This document shows positions 1 to 8,990 of a stretch of DNA of 64,000 nt, piece after piece. The translations under genes and the position numbers were made by a program. The stretch spans positions 1,379,501 to 1,443,500 of the forward strand of contig NZ_OY763931.1 of the NCBI RefSeq assembly GCF_963667685.1. Reading direction: 5' to 3'. Numbering within the stretch: position 1 is the stretch's first letter; every line of letters starts with the position of its first letter. The stretch is from Maridesulfovibrio sp. Its GTDB lineage: Bacteria > Desulfobacterota > Desulfovibrionia > Desulfovibrionales > Desulfovibrionaceae. The notes under the pieces are model-generated. The model searched no databases. It was given only the letters and a program-made list of their open reading frames with translations, and was not told where the DNA came from.

Positions 1-411
1 TTCACCATCTACAGTTGCGACGCACTTCATTTTCCAGATGTTCATTTTACGCTTCACTTCGTTAACTTCAAGAACAAGCTTATCACCGGGAACAACAGGT
101 CTGCGGAATTTAAGCTTGTTGATTCCGGTAAAAAGAAAAACCTTGTCGTTGGTGTCAACTTCATCAGTACTGAGCACGATAATGCCACCTGCCTGAGCAA
201 GAGCTTCAACAATCAGAACCCCGGGCATAACCGGAAGACCTGGGAAGTGCCCCTGAAAAAAAGGCTCATTCATAGTGACGTTCTTGTACGCCCTGATAGA
301 CTCCCCGGGCTTGATCTCTTCCACACGGTCAACGAGCAGAAAAGGATAGCGGTGGGGAAGCATCCCCATAATCTTTTTAATATCGATAATATCGGGAGTT
401 GAATTACTCAC
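1..411 (-). CDS. fabZ: 3-hydroxyacyl-ACP dehydratase FabZ (3' end cut by window)
   Basis: FabZ dehydrates (3R)-hydroxyacyl-ACP in type II fatty acid synthesis and also affects the hydroxyacyl pool used for lipid A. About 137 codons are visible on the minus strand, and the reading frame is open to the window edge, so a short C-terminal piece is missing. The start is GTG at 411, one base after the lpxD stop, giving a protein that begins VSNSTPDIIDI. The family signatures are present: PHRYPFLLVDR near residue 20, then GHFPGLPVMPGVLIVEA with the catalytic His and Glu. The lpxD-fabZ arrangement is the usual lipid A cluster, in which lpxA normally follows. The identity is secure; the true C-terminus is outside the window. 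Confidence 0.95.
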   Translation of the reverse strand, partial: MSNSTPDIIDIKKIMGMLPHRYPFLLVDRVEEIKPGESIRAYKNVTMNEPFFQGHFPGLPVMPGVLIVEALAQAGGIIVLSTDEVDTNDKVFLFTGINKLKFRRPVVPGDKLVLEVNEVKRKMNIWKMKCVATVDGE

Positions 412-412
412 T

Positions 413-1441
413 TTAATCTTCCTTGCTTAACTCTGCTTCAAGTGCCTTTATACGCTTTTCTAGCGCAGACATCTTCTTTGCCATATCAGGCAATTTTCTA
501 TGATATATGGATGATCTTAAAAAATTACCTTTTTCCAGAAGCGGGGAACCTGCGCCCATAAATCCGGCAGGGACATCGTTTGTCACCCCGGCCTGGGCAC
601 CGATCATGGCGCCATCTCCGATTTTTATATTATCCACAAGTCCGGCTTGAGCAGCAAGAATTACGGAATTACCGAGCTTGGTGCTGCCTGCAACTCCGGA
701 CTGGGAGATAACAAGACAATCTTCGCCTGTGGTTACGTTATGAGCAATCTGGACAAGGTTGTCTATTTTAGTTCCGGCACCGATTCTGGTTACGTCAAGG
801 GCAGCGCGGTCGATACAGGTATTTGCACCTACTTCAACCTGATCCTGCAACTCGACAGTACCGATCTGAGGGATCTTCATATGCTTGCCGGAAACCTGAG
901 CATACCCAAAACCATCACCGCCGATAACTGAACCGGGCTGAATGATGACTCCGGTACCGATAACAGTCCCGGCCATGATCGAACAATTCGGATAAATTAT
1001 GCATCCCGGTCCGATAACAACATCTTCACCAACATAAGTACCGGAAAAGACTTTACAGTTAGGACCGACCTTTGCCCCCTTGCCGATAAAAGCAAAAGGA
1101 TAAACAGTAGCGCTCTCGTCAACTTGTGCATCAGGATGAATAAAGGCCAGCTCATGAATTCCATCCACGCACCCCTGAGGGCGGGAAAAAACATGCATGG
1201 CTTTGGCAAGATCCATGTAGGGATTCTCGCTGATTAGAGCGGACTCAACCTGATCTGCATATTTTTCTTCAAGCACAATAGCTGCAGCTTTAGTAGTCTT
1301 CAGCGCAGCTTCATATTTAGCATTCGCCAAAAAGGACAGTTCTGAAGGACCGGCCAGTTCGAGTGTATTAAGACCCGTAATTTCCTTGTCCTTGCCCGCC
1401 ATCTTCAGGCCGATAAGGCCGCCTAGTTCTGAGAGAAGCAT
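413..1441 (-). CDS. lpxD: UDP-3-O-(3-hydroxyacyl)glucosamine N-acyltransferase LpxD
   Basis: LpxD adds the second 3-hydroxyacyl chain to UDP-3-O-acyl-glucosamine in lipid A synthesis, in the cytoplasm. The 342-residue length is normal. The N-terminal ~100 residues form the uridine-binding domain, with the conserved GPSELSFLAN region at 31-40. From about residue 100 to 320 there are left-handed beta-helix hexapeptide repeats (for example IGKGAKVGPNCKVF). The catalytic His is in QIAHNV at about residue 234, and a C-terminal helix closes the protein. ATG at 1441 lies 5 bases after the ompH stop. It is co-transcribed with ompH upstream and fabZ downstream, linking outer-membrane protein assembly and lipid A synthesis. 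Confidence 0.95.
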   Translation of the reverse strand: MLLSELGGLIGLKMAGKDKEITGLNTLELAGPSELSFLANAKYEAALKTTKAAAIVLEEKYADQVESALISENPYMDLAKAMHVFSRPQGCVDGIHELAFIHPDAQVDESATVYPFAFIGKGAKVGPNCKVFSGTYVGEDVVIGPGCIIYPNCSIMAGTVIGTGVIIQPGSVIGGDGFGYAQVSGKHMKIPQIGTVELQDQVEVGANTCIDRAALDVTRIGAGTKIDNLVQIAHNVTTGEDCLVISQSGVAGSTKLGNSVILAAQAGLVDNIKIGDGAMIGAQAGVTNDVPAGFMGAGSPLLEKGNFLRSSIYHRKLPDMAKKMSALEKRIKALEAELSKED

Positions 1442-1446
1442 AAGCC

Positions 1447-1974
1447 TTACTTCTTGCCTGCTCTGAATGCGCGGTTCATTTCAAGCAGCAGCTGGTTTGT
1501 GATATCAATGCTGTCATCCACGTACAGAAAACCGGATGTTTTCTTGTCGTAGATCGCAGTGTAACCATTTTTCTTACCATAATCGGTAACGATTTTTTTG
1601 AGCAGATCGATGACAGGTGTTGCTACCTTTTTTTCTTCCATCTGCATTTTGCGCTGAGTTGCCTGAGCAAGGTCCTGATAATCTCTTACCTTGCGTTTGA
1701 ACTCAAGTTCTTTATCCTGCTTTGCTTCGAGAGAAAGAACGAGAGCCTGCTTCTGCAGTTCCTGCTTGAGGGTTTCAAGTTCATGCTGTTTGGTTTCAAG
1801 CTGTTTTTTTGCAGTTTCGAATCTCTTCTCCATTTTCTTCTGGGCGTCCTGACCTACCTCAGAGTCTTTTATCAGTTTAGCCATGGATGCTACCGCAATT
1901 TTCTGGGGTGCGGCGAAGGCAGAACTCTGAAAAGCAAAAACCAGAACCAATACTGCAAAAAGAATTTTACGCAT
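1447..1974 (-). CDS. OmpH/Skp family periplasmic chaperone
   Basis: This is a periplasmic chaperone of the Skp/OmpH family, which holds unfolded outer-membrane proteins on their way to BamA. The 175-residue protein starts with a Sec signal peptide (about 1-21, cleavage after AFA). Residue ~25 onward matches the conserved family start (KIAVASMAKLIKDS). A long charged coiled coil rich in Lys, Glu and Gln runs from about 40 to 120 and would form the tentacle arms. The gene sits between bamA and lpxD, the classical bamA-skp-lpxD-fabZ order. A second OmpH-like gene, a lipoprotein, is at 12351. Confidence 0.92.
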   Translation of the reverse strand: MRKILFAVLVLVFAFQSSAFAAPQKIAVASMAKLIKDSEVGQDAQKKMEKRFETAKKQLETKQHELETLKQELQKQALVLSLEAKQDKELEFKRKVRDYQDLAQATQRKMQMEEKKVATPVIDLLKKIVTDYGKKNGYTAIYDKKTSGFLYVDDSIDITNQLLLEMNRAFRAGKK

Positions 1975-2071
1975 TTTAAAAACACTCCTTATAATTCCTG
2001 TATAATATTCAGCCGAAAAGGCATGCCGAAAATCGACATGCCTATCGTTTACATCAATTTATAAAACCCTG

Positions 2072-4786
2072 CTAGAAGAACTGTCCCATTGAGAACTCAA
2101 TCTTATGTCGGGAGCTGTCCTTCAGCTTATCAAGTCCGTAACCGTATTCAATTCTGATCGGTCCCATCGGCGAGAACCAGCGCAGACCGGCACCGATACT
2201 CTTGTACATGCCAAGGAACAACTCTTTTCCGTCAGCCTGCTTGGTATCGTAGAAGAAGTCCTGACCATCATTCCAGGAGTTACCTATATCAAAGAAGCCA
2301 AGGCCGACAAGACCGAGTTCTTCGTTGATCGGGAACAGAAGCTCAAAGTTCATGTAGAGCATTTTGTTACCGCCGATACGGTCATCGGAAGTGCTGTCAC
2401 GGGGCGAAATCTCACGGCTGTCATAACCGCGTACGTTGTTGATACCACCGAGGTAGAATCTTTCAAACACGGGGATCTCGCCGTCTCCGAAGTTATCATG
2501 AATGAATCCGATACTACCCTTCCAGTGGAAAATAAGATCCCAGAAAACCGGGGTGAAGTAGTTGGAGTCATAAGTATACTTTACAAAGGAGTCATCCCCC
2601 ATGAGGATACCTCCACCCATCTCAACAACAAGGTTGTTCAAAGTACCTGTGGACGGGTTGAAAGCCTTGTTCGTGGTATCACGTTTCAGACCTGCGGTAA
2701 CAACACTGGACCAGTTAAAACCTTCGATGTCTTTAATATCCTGCGCAGCGGAGTCGGAAACATCGGATATTTCATAGTTATCCAAACGGTAGTTGGTGTA
2801 GAAGGAGGTATACTCGCCGAGAGGATAGCCCGCGGAAATAACACCACCGATTGTCTGCTTATCATAATCGGTATAGTCTTCGTTACGCCAGTAAGTCCTA
2901 AAACCGCCACCCCAGCGACTATCGTTAATGCGGGGGTTATAGAAGTTCAGACCATAACTGATGCTCTTGGAACTCCAGCCACCGTTAAGTCCGAATTCCC
3001 ATCCGCGGCCGAACAGGTTGCGCTCAGTAATCTTCGCGGAGACAAATACGCTGTCAGAAGTAGAGTAACCGATACCACCACTGATCATACCGGTATTCTT
3101 GTCCTTGATCTTGACCTTTAGGTCCATCTCGCCAGGATCACCGGTAGGAACGGGTTCGATATCAACCTCGCTGAAGTAGTCAAGCTTGTTCAGACGGACG
3201 ATTGAACGTCTAAGCTTTGAACCACTGAACTGGTCACCGTCGGCCAGACGCATTTCACGCAGAATAACGTTGTTCCGTGTTTTTGAGTTGCCTTCAATAA
3301 CTACGCGGCGGATATGAACCTTCTGACGTTTTGACATTACAAAAGTAATATCAACAGTCTTGTCTTCTCTATGCTGGTCAAACTTAATGTTTGCTTCAGC
3401 ATAAGCATATCCGTAGTTGGAGTAAAAATCTGAAAGAGATTTCATATCTTCACGCAGCAGAGAACGGTCAAGGTACTCCCCGCCTTCGGACATATCATCA
3501 GCAGTAATCAGTTCACGCAATCTTGATTTTTTGACAATCAAATCACCTTGAAAAGCAACTTTGCCGACTTTATAACGGTCACCTTCCGAAACTTTGAAAG
3601 TGACGTATATCCCGTCATCTTTGATCTCAACTTCGGGCTGCCCCACTTTTGCATCGATAAATCCGCGGTTGCCGTAGTAGGCATGGATGGCAGCAGCATC
3701 ACGTTCAAGCAGCTCTTCCTTGAGAATACCGGTCTTGGTAAACCAAGAAAGCCACCCTCTTTCAGTCAGGGCTAATTCACCTTTGATATCATCTGGATCA
3801 AGCTGTTTGGCACCTTCGATAATGATGCCTTCAATATAGAGCTTGCTACCTTCATCGATATTGAGGTTCAAGCGAGCCTGCGCGCCTTCACCTTCTACGC
3901 TGTAGTCGATTTTAGCGTTATAATACCCTTCCTTGCGGTACATTTCACGCAGAGTGTTCAAATCATCAGCGAGTACTTTCGGGTTCAGAACCGCGCCCTT
4001 TTTGGTATTCAAAGCCGCAAGAATATCGTCTGCATCAATGGCGTCTTCACCTTTAACTGCAATAGCTTGAATACGGGGTCTTTCGTTTACGTCGAAAATA
4101 ATTTTCTTACCGCCGGGCACATCGGTAACTTTGACTTTAACATCGTCAAAATAACCCAGGGCGTAAATATTTTTGAGGTCAGCGTTGATCTTGGAGGGTG
4201 TATAAATATCTCCGGTCTTGATATCCGTACGCATAAGAATAACATCTTTATCAAGAACACGGCAGCCACGGACTTCTATCTCCGCGATTTTGTCCTGACT
4301 CAGCAGCTCAAGCTTCATTTTTGAAACCAGCTCGTCAACTGCCGGGAGTAAGTTGATCAATCCTTTTTTGGAAACAAAAAGCGGAACTGCCGGCTTAAGG
4401 CCGAAAGCTTCCACAAGACGCACATCCAAACTGAGGTCTTCACCAATCTGACTGAAACTACCGTAGACTGAATACCCTGCCCCGGAGAGCAGAGCCATAT
4501 CTTTTGCGGCCTGAATGTTCAAATAGTCAAAACCCTGCTCATCCACTATCTGCCTAACTTTCTGCTGGTTAACCACACGGAAACCGGCCTCGCGCAATCT
4601 GTCGGAAAGAAGAGTGGGCAAACTGTCTTTAAGGTATTGGGTATCAGCATCAGCATTAACTTCAAAGGGAAGTACGGCAATAATCACACTGGAGGCTTCA
4701 TCAGCCTGTGCTTTGCCTGCCCCGAAATGCATCAGGAAAGCAAAAGTTGCCGCAATCAGTAAAAGCAGAATTCTAGTTCTGGGCAT
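2072..4786 (-). CDS. bamA: Outer membrane protein assembly factor BamA with extra N-terminal domain
   Basis: BamA is the essential outer-membrane beta-barrel insertase. The frame is open from 4810, but ATG at 4786 gives a good signal peptide (MPRTRILLLLIAATFAFLMH) and is preferred; it overlaps the lolD end by 14 bases. The protein is about 904 residues, longer than the usual ~800. After the signal peptide comes an extra ~150-residue globular domain (starting near IIAVLPFEVNADADTQYL) that resembles TolB-N/FlgO-type periplasmic domains. POTRA repeats follow, beginning near IAEIEVRGCRVLDKDVI, and then a C-terminal 16-strand barrel carrying the family motif GGINNVRGYDSREISPRD and ending in the aromatic GQFF. 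It lies between lolD and ompH in one envelope operon. Confidence 0.94.
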   Translation of the reverse strand: MPRTRILLLLIAATFAFLMHFGAGKAQADEASSVIIAVLPFEVNADADTQYLKDSLPTLLSDRLREAGFRVVNQQKVRQIVDEQGFDYLNIQAAKDMALLSGAGYSVYGSFSQIGEDLSLDVRLVEAFGLKPAVPLFVSKKGLINLLPAVDELVSKMKLELLSQDKIAEIEVRGCRVLDKDVILMRTDIKTGDIYTPSKINADLKNIYALGYFDDVKVKVTDVPGGKKIIFDVNERPRIQAIAVKGEDAIDADDILAALNTKKGAVLNPKVLADDLNTLREMYRKEGYYNAKIDYSVEGEGAQARLNLNIDEGSKLYIEGIIIEGAKQLDPDDIKGELALTERGWLSWFTKTGILKEELLERDAAAIHAYYGNRGFIDAKVGQPEVEIKDDGIYVTFKVSEGDRYKVGKVAFQGDLIVKKSRLRELITADDMSEGGEYLDRSLLREDMKSLSDFYSNYGYAYAEANIKFDQHREDKTVDITFVMSKRQKVHIRRVVIEGNSKTRNNVILREMRLADGDQFSGSKLRRSIVRLNKLDYFSEVDIEPVPTGDPGEMDLKVKIKDKNTGMISGGIGYSTSDSVFVSAKITERNLFGRGWEFGLNGGWSSKSISYGLNFYNPRINDSRWGGGFRTYWRNEDYTDYDKQTIGGVISAGYPLGEYTSFYTNYRLDNYEISDVSDSAAQDIKDIEGFNWSSVVTAGLKRDTTNKAFNPSTGTLNNLVVEMGGGILMGDDSFVKYTYDSNYFTPVFWDLIFHWKGSIGFIHDNFGDGEIPVFERFYLGGINNVRGYDSREISPRDSTSDDRIGGNKMLYMNFELLFPINEELGLVGLGFFDIGNSWNDGQDFFYDTKQADGKELFLGMYKSIGAGLRWFSPMGPIRIEYGYGLDKLKDSSRHKIEFSMGQFF

Positions 4787-5456
4787 ACAGTTCTCCGGAA
4801 CGCAACTCAAGCCGACGGTTCATAACCTCGGCAAGTTCCATGTTGTGAGTCACAACTACGAGCGTCATTCCAAGCTCTTCATTAAGGGAAGCCAGCATCT
4901 CGCCAACCATCTTCCCTGTCTTTTCATCCAAGTTACCGGTAGGTTCATCTGCAAGCAGAACTCTGGGTTTGAGCAAAACAGCTCGCGCAATAGCGGCTCT
5001 CTGTCTTTCTCCGCCAGACAGGGTCGTCACCCTGTGATCCAGTCTGTTTTGCAGCCCTACCATCCCAAGGGCTTCACGGGCCATTTCAGAGGCTTCCCCC
5101 TGACTTATGCCTGCCATCATGGCAGGAAGAGCAACATTTTCCAGAGTGCTAAACTCCGGAAGAAGGTGATGAAACTGAAAAACAAAACCGATTCCCCTAT
5201 TTCTCACTTCGGCCCGTTTTTCAGGTGTCATATCATTAATATTCATTCCCGCAAAATGGATAATTCCGCTGGAAGCTGTATCCAAGGTACCGAGAATATG
5301 AAGCAGCGTAGTTTTCCCGGAACCGGAAGCTCCGAGAATTGCGAGGGACTCGCCAGCATCAATCCTGAGATTGACGTTATCCAGAATCCGCACAGTCTCG
5401 GTCGGCCCTTCATATTCTTTTACGACATCAATAAGTTCGTAAAGCAAATTACTCAT
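4773..5456 (-). CDS. lolD: Lipoprotein-releasing ABC transporter ATPase LolD
   Basis: LolD is the cytoplasmic ATPase of the LolCDE complex, which extracts lipoproteins from the inner membrane for transfer to LolA. At 227 residues it is a single ABC domain. Visible motifs are Walker A GASGSGKTT (about 41-49), the Q-loop region FVFQFHHLLPEFS, the ABC signature LSGGERQRAAIARA, Walker B VLLADEPTGNLDE and the H-loop VVVTHN. The MacB/LolD-type motif PEFSTLENVALPAMM supports this family. The start overlaps the upstream lolC end by 8 bases, so the two are translationally coupled. The neighbouring bamA and lolC fit an envelope-assembly operon. Confidence 0.95.
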   Translation of the reverse strand: MSNLLYELIDVVKEYEGPTETVRILDNVNLRIDAGESLAILGASGSGKTTLLHILGTLDTASSGIIHFAGMNINDMTPEKRAEVRNRGIGFVFQFHHLLPEFSTLENVALPAMMAGISQGEASEMAREALGMVGLQNRLDHRVTTLSGGERQRAAIARAVLLKPRVLLADEPTGNLDEKTGKMVGEMLASLNEELGMTLVVVTHNMELAEVMNRRLELRSGELYAQN

Positions 5457-6678
5457 ACCTTAAAGCCTGTGCCGGTTCGAGAGCTGCCGCCTGCCTGGCC
5501 GGATACAAAGTAGCCAGAAAACAGAGCGTAAAAGCCGCTACGCCGATTGCTGTCAAATCCACCCAATCCATTCTGATAGGCAGATAATCCACAGGGTAGA
5601 CATTGCTCGGCAGCTTGATGAACTGGTACTTTTTAAGCAGCATTGCCACCGGAACCCCTAGGAGGTAGCCGGTGCCTGTTCCGATCAATCCGATCAATGT
5701 TCCCTGCAGCATAAAAATTCTTCTGATGCTCCCGGATGTGGCACCCATGGACATCAGCACAGCGATATCTTTGGTCTTCTGCATTACCAGCATGACCAAT
5801 GTAGTAATGATACTGAAAGAACCGACCATGACAATCATTGCCAGAATGATAAACATAGCGGTCTTTTCAAGCTTTAAGGCGGCGAACAGGTTGGCATTCA
5901 TCTCCTGCCAGTTCTTGATCTGCACCGGATAGCCGGCCAGTTCTTTCTCAAGAAGAACGCCGATCTTATCAACTGCATATACATCTGCCAGACGAATTTC
6001 AAGGCCGGAAACAAAATCACGGTTAAAACCAAGCAATCTCTGGGCGGCTACATTACTAATGTAGGCCAGCGAAGAGTCGTATTCATACATACCGGTCCTG
6101 AAAATTCCACCAACCTTGAAAACACGAACTTTTGGCGTAAAGCCGGCTGCAGTGCGCGTACCTGATGGAGAAAGGAGGTTGACGGTGTCGCCTACAACCA
6201 ACCCGAGACGTTTAGCCAGCTGGTTTCCTATGACAATTTCAGGGATTTTACTTTCATTCCCAAGACAGTCAACATTACCGGAAACCATGTCACCGGGCAG
6301 ACTCAATACACCTTTAGCGGTATTCGAATCAACACCACGCAGGACAACGCCCTTAACCCCTCCGCCACTGGACAGCATGACTTCAGAATAGATAAAGGGC
6401 GTTACACCTGTAACGCCCGGAATCTTTTCAATTCGATCAGTCATGTGATGATAATTTTCAAGCGTACCGTCATAGGCGGTCACGATTACATGGGCATTTA
6501 CTCCGAGAATTTTATCACGAAGATCGGTTGAAAAACCGTTCATAACCCCTATCACCACAATCAGAGCAGCTACGCCCAGAGCAACGCCGCACACGGCAAA
6601 AAGAGATATTACCGAGATGAAGGAGTTCTTCCTCAGGGTAAAGAGATACCTCAGTGCGACGAAGAGTTCAAACTTCAT
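5449..6678 (-). CDS. lolC: Lipoprotein-releasing ABC transporter permease LolC/E
   Basis: This is the membrane subunit of the lipoprotein-releasing transporter. The 409-residue protein has the LolC/E/FtsX layout: an N-terminal transmembrane helix (about 22-48), a large periplasmic MacB-like domain (about 50-260), and three C-terminal helices with the FtsX core (FIILAMIVMVGSFSIITTLV, and DIAVLMSMGAT). Only one permease gene is present beside lolD, so it probably forms a homodimer, as in other bacteria with a single LolC/E-type subunit. The start ATG overlaps the lysS stop (ATGA, 4 bases), and the end overlaps lolD by 8 bases. Naming it C rather than E is conventional. Confidence 0.92.
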   Translation of the reverse strand: MKFELFVALRYLFTLRKNSFISVISLFAVCGVALGVAALIVVIGVMNGFSTDLRDKILGVNAHVIVTAYDGTLENYHHMTDRIEKIPGVTGVTPFIYSEVMLSSGGGVKGVVLRGVDSNTAKGVLSLPGDMVSGNVDCLGNESKIPEIVIGNQLAKRLGLVVGDTVNLLSPSGTRTAAGFTPKVRVFKVGGIFRTGMYEYDSSLAYISNVAAQRLLGFNRDFVSGLEIRLADVYAVDKIGVLLEKELAGYPVQIKNWQEMNANLFAALKLEKTAMFIILAMIVMVGSFSIITTLVMLVMQKTKDIAVLMSMGATSGSIRRIFMLQGTLIGLIGTGTGYLLGVPVAMLLKKYQFIKLPSNVYPVDYLPIRMDWVDLTAIGVAAFTLCFLATLYPARQAAALEPAQALRYE

Positions 6679-8270
6679 GAGCCACCATTATTGGAAGCAC
6701 CCTCATGCCTGAGAAGCGGGAACAGGATGACTTCCCTGATGTTTGCACTGTCTGTAAGCAGCATAACCAGACGGTCTATTCCTATCCCCTGACCGGCAGC
6801 CGGAGGCATACCATATTCAAGGGCGCGGACATAATCTTCGTCCATGTTGTGTGCTTCATCATCACCAGCATCCTTTTCAGCTACCTGCTCCATAAACCTG
6901 CAACGCTGATCTACAGGATCATTAAGCTCGGAAAAGGCGTTAGCCAGTTCACGTCCGTAAATGAAAAGCTCAAAACGGTCGGTTATATCAGGGTTCTCTT
7001 CGTTTCTTCTGGAAAGAGGAGAAATATCCGTGGGGTAATGATAGATAAAGTGCGGCTGGATCAACTTCGGTTCGACCAGTGCATCAAAAAGTTTGGCCTG
7101 AAGCTTACCGAGCTTTTCACCCTCAACAGCCTTTTCGCCAAGCTTTTTCACAAGCTCTTTACACTTATCATAGTCATTGTAGACTTCAGGAGAAACACCA
7201 CCGATAGTTTCGAGAGATTCGTGAAAAGCCACGCGATGCCACGCGCCGGGTGTCAGATCAATCTTCTCATCCTGATAATCAATAACAGTGGTTCCATTCA
7301 CTTGCTGACATACGGATGAGATCATCTCTTCGGTCAAATCCATCAAATTTTCGAAGTTGGCGTAAGCCCAGTAGAATTCAAGCATAGTGAATTCAGGGTT
7401 ATGCCGAACGGAGATGCCCTCGTTACGAAAGTTACGGTTGATTTCATATACCTTTTCAAACCCGCCGACCAAGAGACGTTTGAGATACAGCTCAGGAGCG
7501 ATGCGCATGTAGAGCTGCATATCAAGGGCATTGTGGTGAGTAATGAAAGGCCGTGCGGCAGCACCACCTGCGATAGGATGCATCATGGGAGTTTCCACTT
7601 CCATAAATCCTTTTGAATCCAGATAATTACGGATAGCCCTTACAATGAGGGTTCGTTTCTGAAAAATCTCGCGTGCGCGTGGTGTAACAATCAGGTCCAC
7701 ATAGCGCTGACGGTACCTGGTCTCCACATCCTTGAGCCCGTGATACTTCTCAGGAAGCGGACGCATGGATTTGGTAATCAAGTCAACCCTTTCAGCCTTG
7801 ACAGTAAGCTCGTCCGTTTTGGTCCTGAAAAGAGTCCCTTCAACACCGACAATATCGCCGATATCGAATTTTTTAAAAATTTTGTAGAGGTCAGCACCGA
7901 GGTCATCCCTCGCTACATAAACCTGAATCCTGCCGGTAGGATCCTGAAGATGAAAGAATGCAACCTTGCCGAAGGAACGGTGGGTGATAACTCTTCCGGC
8001 AAGTTTGAACTTCTTGCCCAGAGATTCCAGCTCTTCGCCTCCGAGATTGTCATAATTGTCCCATATATCTGAGACTTCTGTATCTTTACTGAAGTCATTG
8101 GGATAAAGCGGTACGCCTTCATCGAGAAGACCACAGGCTTTTTCCACGCGATTCTTCAGAACCTGATTGAGTTCGTTCTGAGCTTGCAGAGCCTCAAGCA
8201 TGGGCATAAATGATTGCACATGCTCTGATTTGGTTGCCAGCTTGATTTGTTTATTCTTCTTGCCGCTCAA
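6675..8270 (-). CDS. lysS: Lysyl-tRNA synthetase (class II)
   Basis: Class II lysyl-tRNA synthetase charges tRNA-Lys in the cytoplasm. The 531-residue frame has an N-terminal OB-fold anticodon-binding domain (about 85-185, with KLAGRVITHRSFGKVAFFHL) and a catalytic domain with motif 1 region PMMHPIAGGAAARPF, motif 2 FRNEGISVRHNPEFTM and motif 3 GIGIDRLVMLLT. The most upstream start is TTG at 8270, with GGAG about 11 bases before it; ATG codons at 8207 and 8201 are alternatives without a clear ribosome site. The ~22 Lys-rich residues before MPMLEALQ are therefore uncertain. It is the first gene of the lol-bamA-lpxD operon, an arrangement that couples translation capacity with envelope assembly. 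Confidence 0.94.
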   Translation of the reverse strand: MSGKKNKQIKLATKSEHVQSFMPMLEALQAQNELNQVLKNRVEKACGLLDEGVPLYPNDFSKDTEVSDIWDNYDNLGGEELESLGKKFKLAGRVITHRSFGKVAFFHLQDPTGRIQVYVARDDLGADLYKIFKKFDIGDIVGVEGTLFRTKTDELTVKAERVDLITKSMRPLPEKYHGLKDVETRYRQRYVDLIVTPRAREIFQKRTLIVRAIRNYLDSKGFMEVETPMMHPIAGGAAARPFITHHNALDMQLYMRIAPELYLKRLLVGGFEKVYEINRNFRNEGISVRHNPEFTMLEFYWAYANFENLMDLTEEMISSVCQQVNGTTVIDYQDEKIDLTPGAWHRVAFHESLETIGGVSPEVYNDYDKCKELVKKLGEKAVEGEKLGKLQAKLFDALVEPKLIQPHFIYHYPTDISPLSRRNEENPDITDRFELFIYGRELANAFSELNDPVDQRCRFMEQVAEKDAGDDEAHNMDEDYVRALEYGMPPAAGQGIGIDRLVMLLTDSANIREVILFPLLRHEGASNNGGS

Positions 8271-8409
8271 GTTATTAATTCTCCGTAACCGAATAAATTC
8301 TAGATAAATACAAGATCCGTTGATTGCCTAAGCTAATTACCCTCTGTCGTCAAGAATGTACATCTTTTATAGTTCACTTTCGCACACAAATATTTTTTTA
8401 AAAAAACGT

Positions 8410-8438
8410 TTGACAAGTTCGCGACAAGTCCGTAGAAC
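8410..8438 (+). promoter_or_regulatory. Sigma-70 promoter of tRNA-Asn copy 1
   Basis: A perfect -35 TTGACA (8410-8415) is separated by 17 bases from -10 TAGAAC (8433-8438). The same boxes and spacing precede the other two tRNA-Asn copies. A leader with a GCGG-GAAA-CCGC hairpin (about 8445-8470) lies between promoter and tRNA. Confidence 0.8.
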
Positions 8439-8477
8439 CCTCTTCGTTGCAGCGGGAAACCGCACAACACAAAATAT

Positions 8478-8553
8478 TCCTCGGTGGCTCAATCGGCAGA
8501 GCGGGTGACTGTTAATCACTAGGTTGGGGGTTCAAGTCCCTCCCGGGGAGCCA
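8478..8553 (+). tRNA. tRNA-Asn (GTT), copy 1
   Basis: This 76-base cloverleaf begins TCCTCGG, paired with CCGGGGA before the discriminator G and an encoded CCA. The anticodon loop is CTGTTAA, giving anticodon GTT for asparagine. The D-arm is GCTCAATCGGCAGAGC and the T-loop TTCAAGT. Copies 2 and 3 at 8872 and 10008 have identical sequence. Confidence 0.97.
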
Positions 8554-8560
8554 GATAGCT

Positions 8561-8598
8561 CAAAGGCTGCTTTCATATGAAGGCAGCCTTTTCTTTTT
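8561..8598 (+). terminator. Intrinsic terminator of tRNA-Asn copy 1
   Basis: An AAGGCTGC/GCAGCCTT stem around a TTTCATATGAAG loop is followed by TTCTTTTT. It lies 8 bases after the tRNA CCA end. Confidence 0.85.
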
Positions 8599-8803
8599 AC
8601 GTCAACAGACTGCCCACTCCAATAAGAAGATTACTGCCCTTCATCCCTACATTAAATATATATACCCTGAACAAATTGGGCTGTAGACGGCATCCAACCG
8701 GAAAGACAAAGGGTCCAACTTCGTAGTAACACTATGATCCGCCCGTCTGATTTACCTCGAGAACAAAGTCTAAAGAATTTTTAAATTAAATTAAAGATAA
8801 TAT

Positions 8804-8832
8804 TTGACACGGTGACGACAAATCCGTAGAAC
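8804..8832 (+). promoter_or_regulatory. Sigma-70 promoter of tRNA-Asn copy 2
   Basis: TTGACA (8804-8809), a 17-base spacer and TAGAAC (8827-8832), as for copy 1. The leader with the GAAA-capped hairpin is almost identical to copy 1. Confidence 0.8.
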
Positions 8833-8871
8833 CGTTTTCGTTGCAGCGGGAAACCGCACAACACAGAATAT

Positions 8872-8947
8872 TCCTCGGTGGCTCAATCGGCAGAGCGGGT
8901 GACTGTTAATCACTAGGTTGGGGGTTCAAGTCCCTCCCGGGGAGCCA
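8872..8947 (+). tRNA. tRNA-Asn (GTT), copy 2
   Basis: Identical in sequence to the copy at 8478: 76 bases, anticodon GTT, CCA encoded. It belongs to a repeated cassette that includes promoter, leader hairpin and terminator. Confidence 0.97.
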
Positions 8948-8955
8948 GATAGCTC

Positions 8956-8989
8956 AAAGGCTGCTTTCATATGAAAGCAGCCTTTTTTT
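8956..8989 (+). terminator. Intrinsic terminator of tRNA-Asn copy 2
   Basis: AAGGCTGCTTT/AAAGCAGCCTT hairpin followed by seven T. It ends just before the stop codon of the convergent gene at 8991, so on the minus strand the same hairpin may also end that gene's transcript. Confidence 0.85.
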
Positions 8990-8990
8990 A

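Noticed and set aside
2105..3121. 338-codon plus-strand frame opposite bamA
   Set aside because: Mirror frame of the BamA barrel region; no ribosome site or domain.
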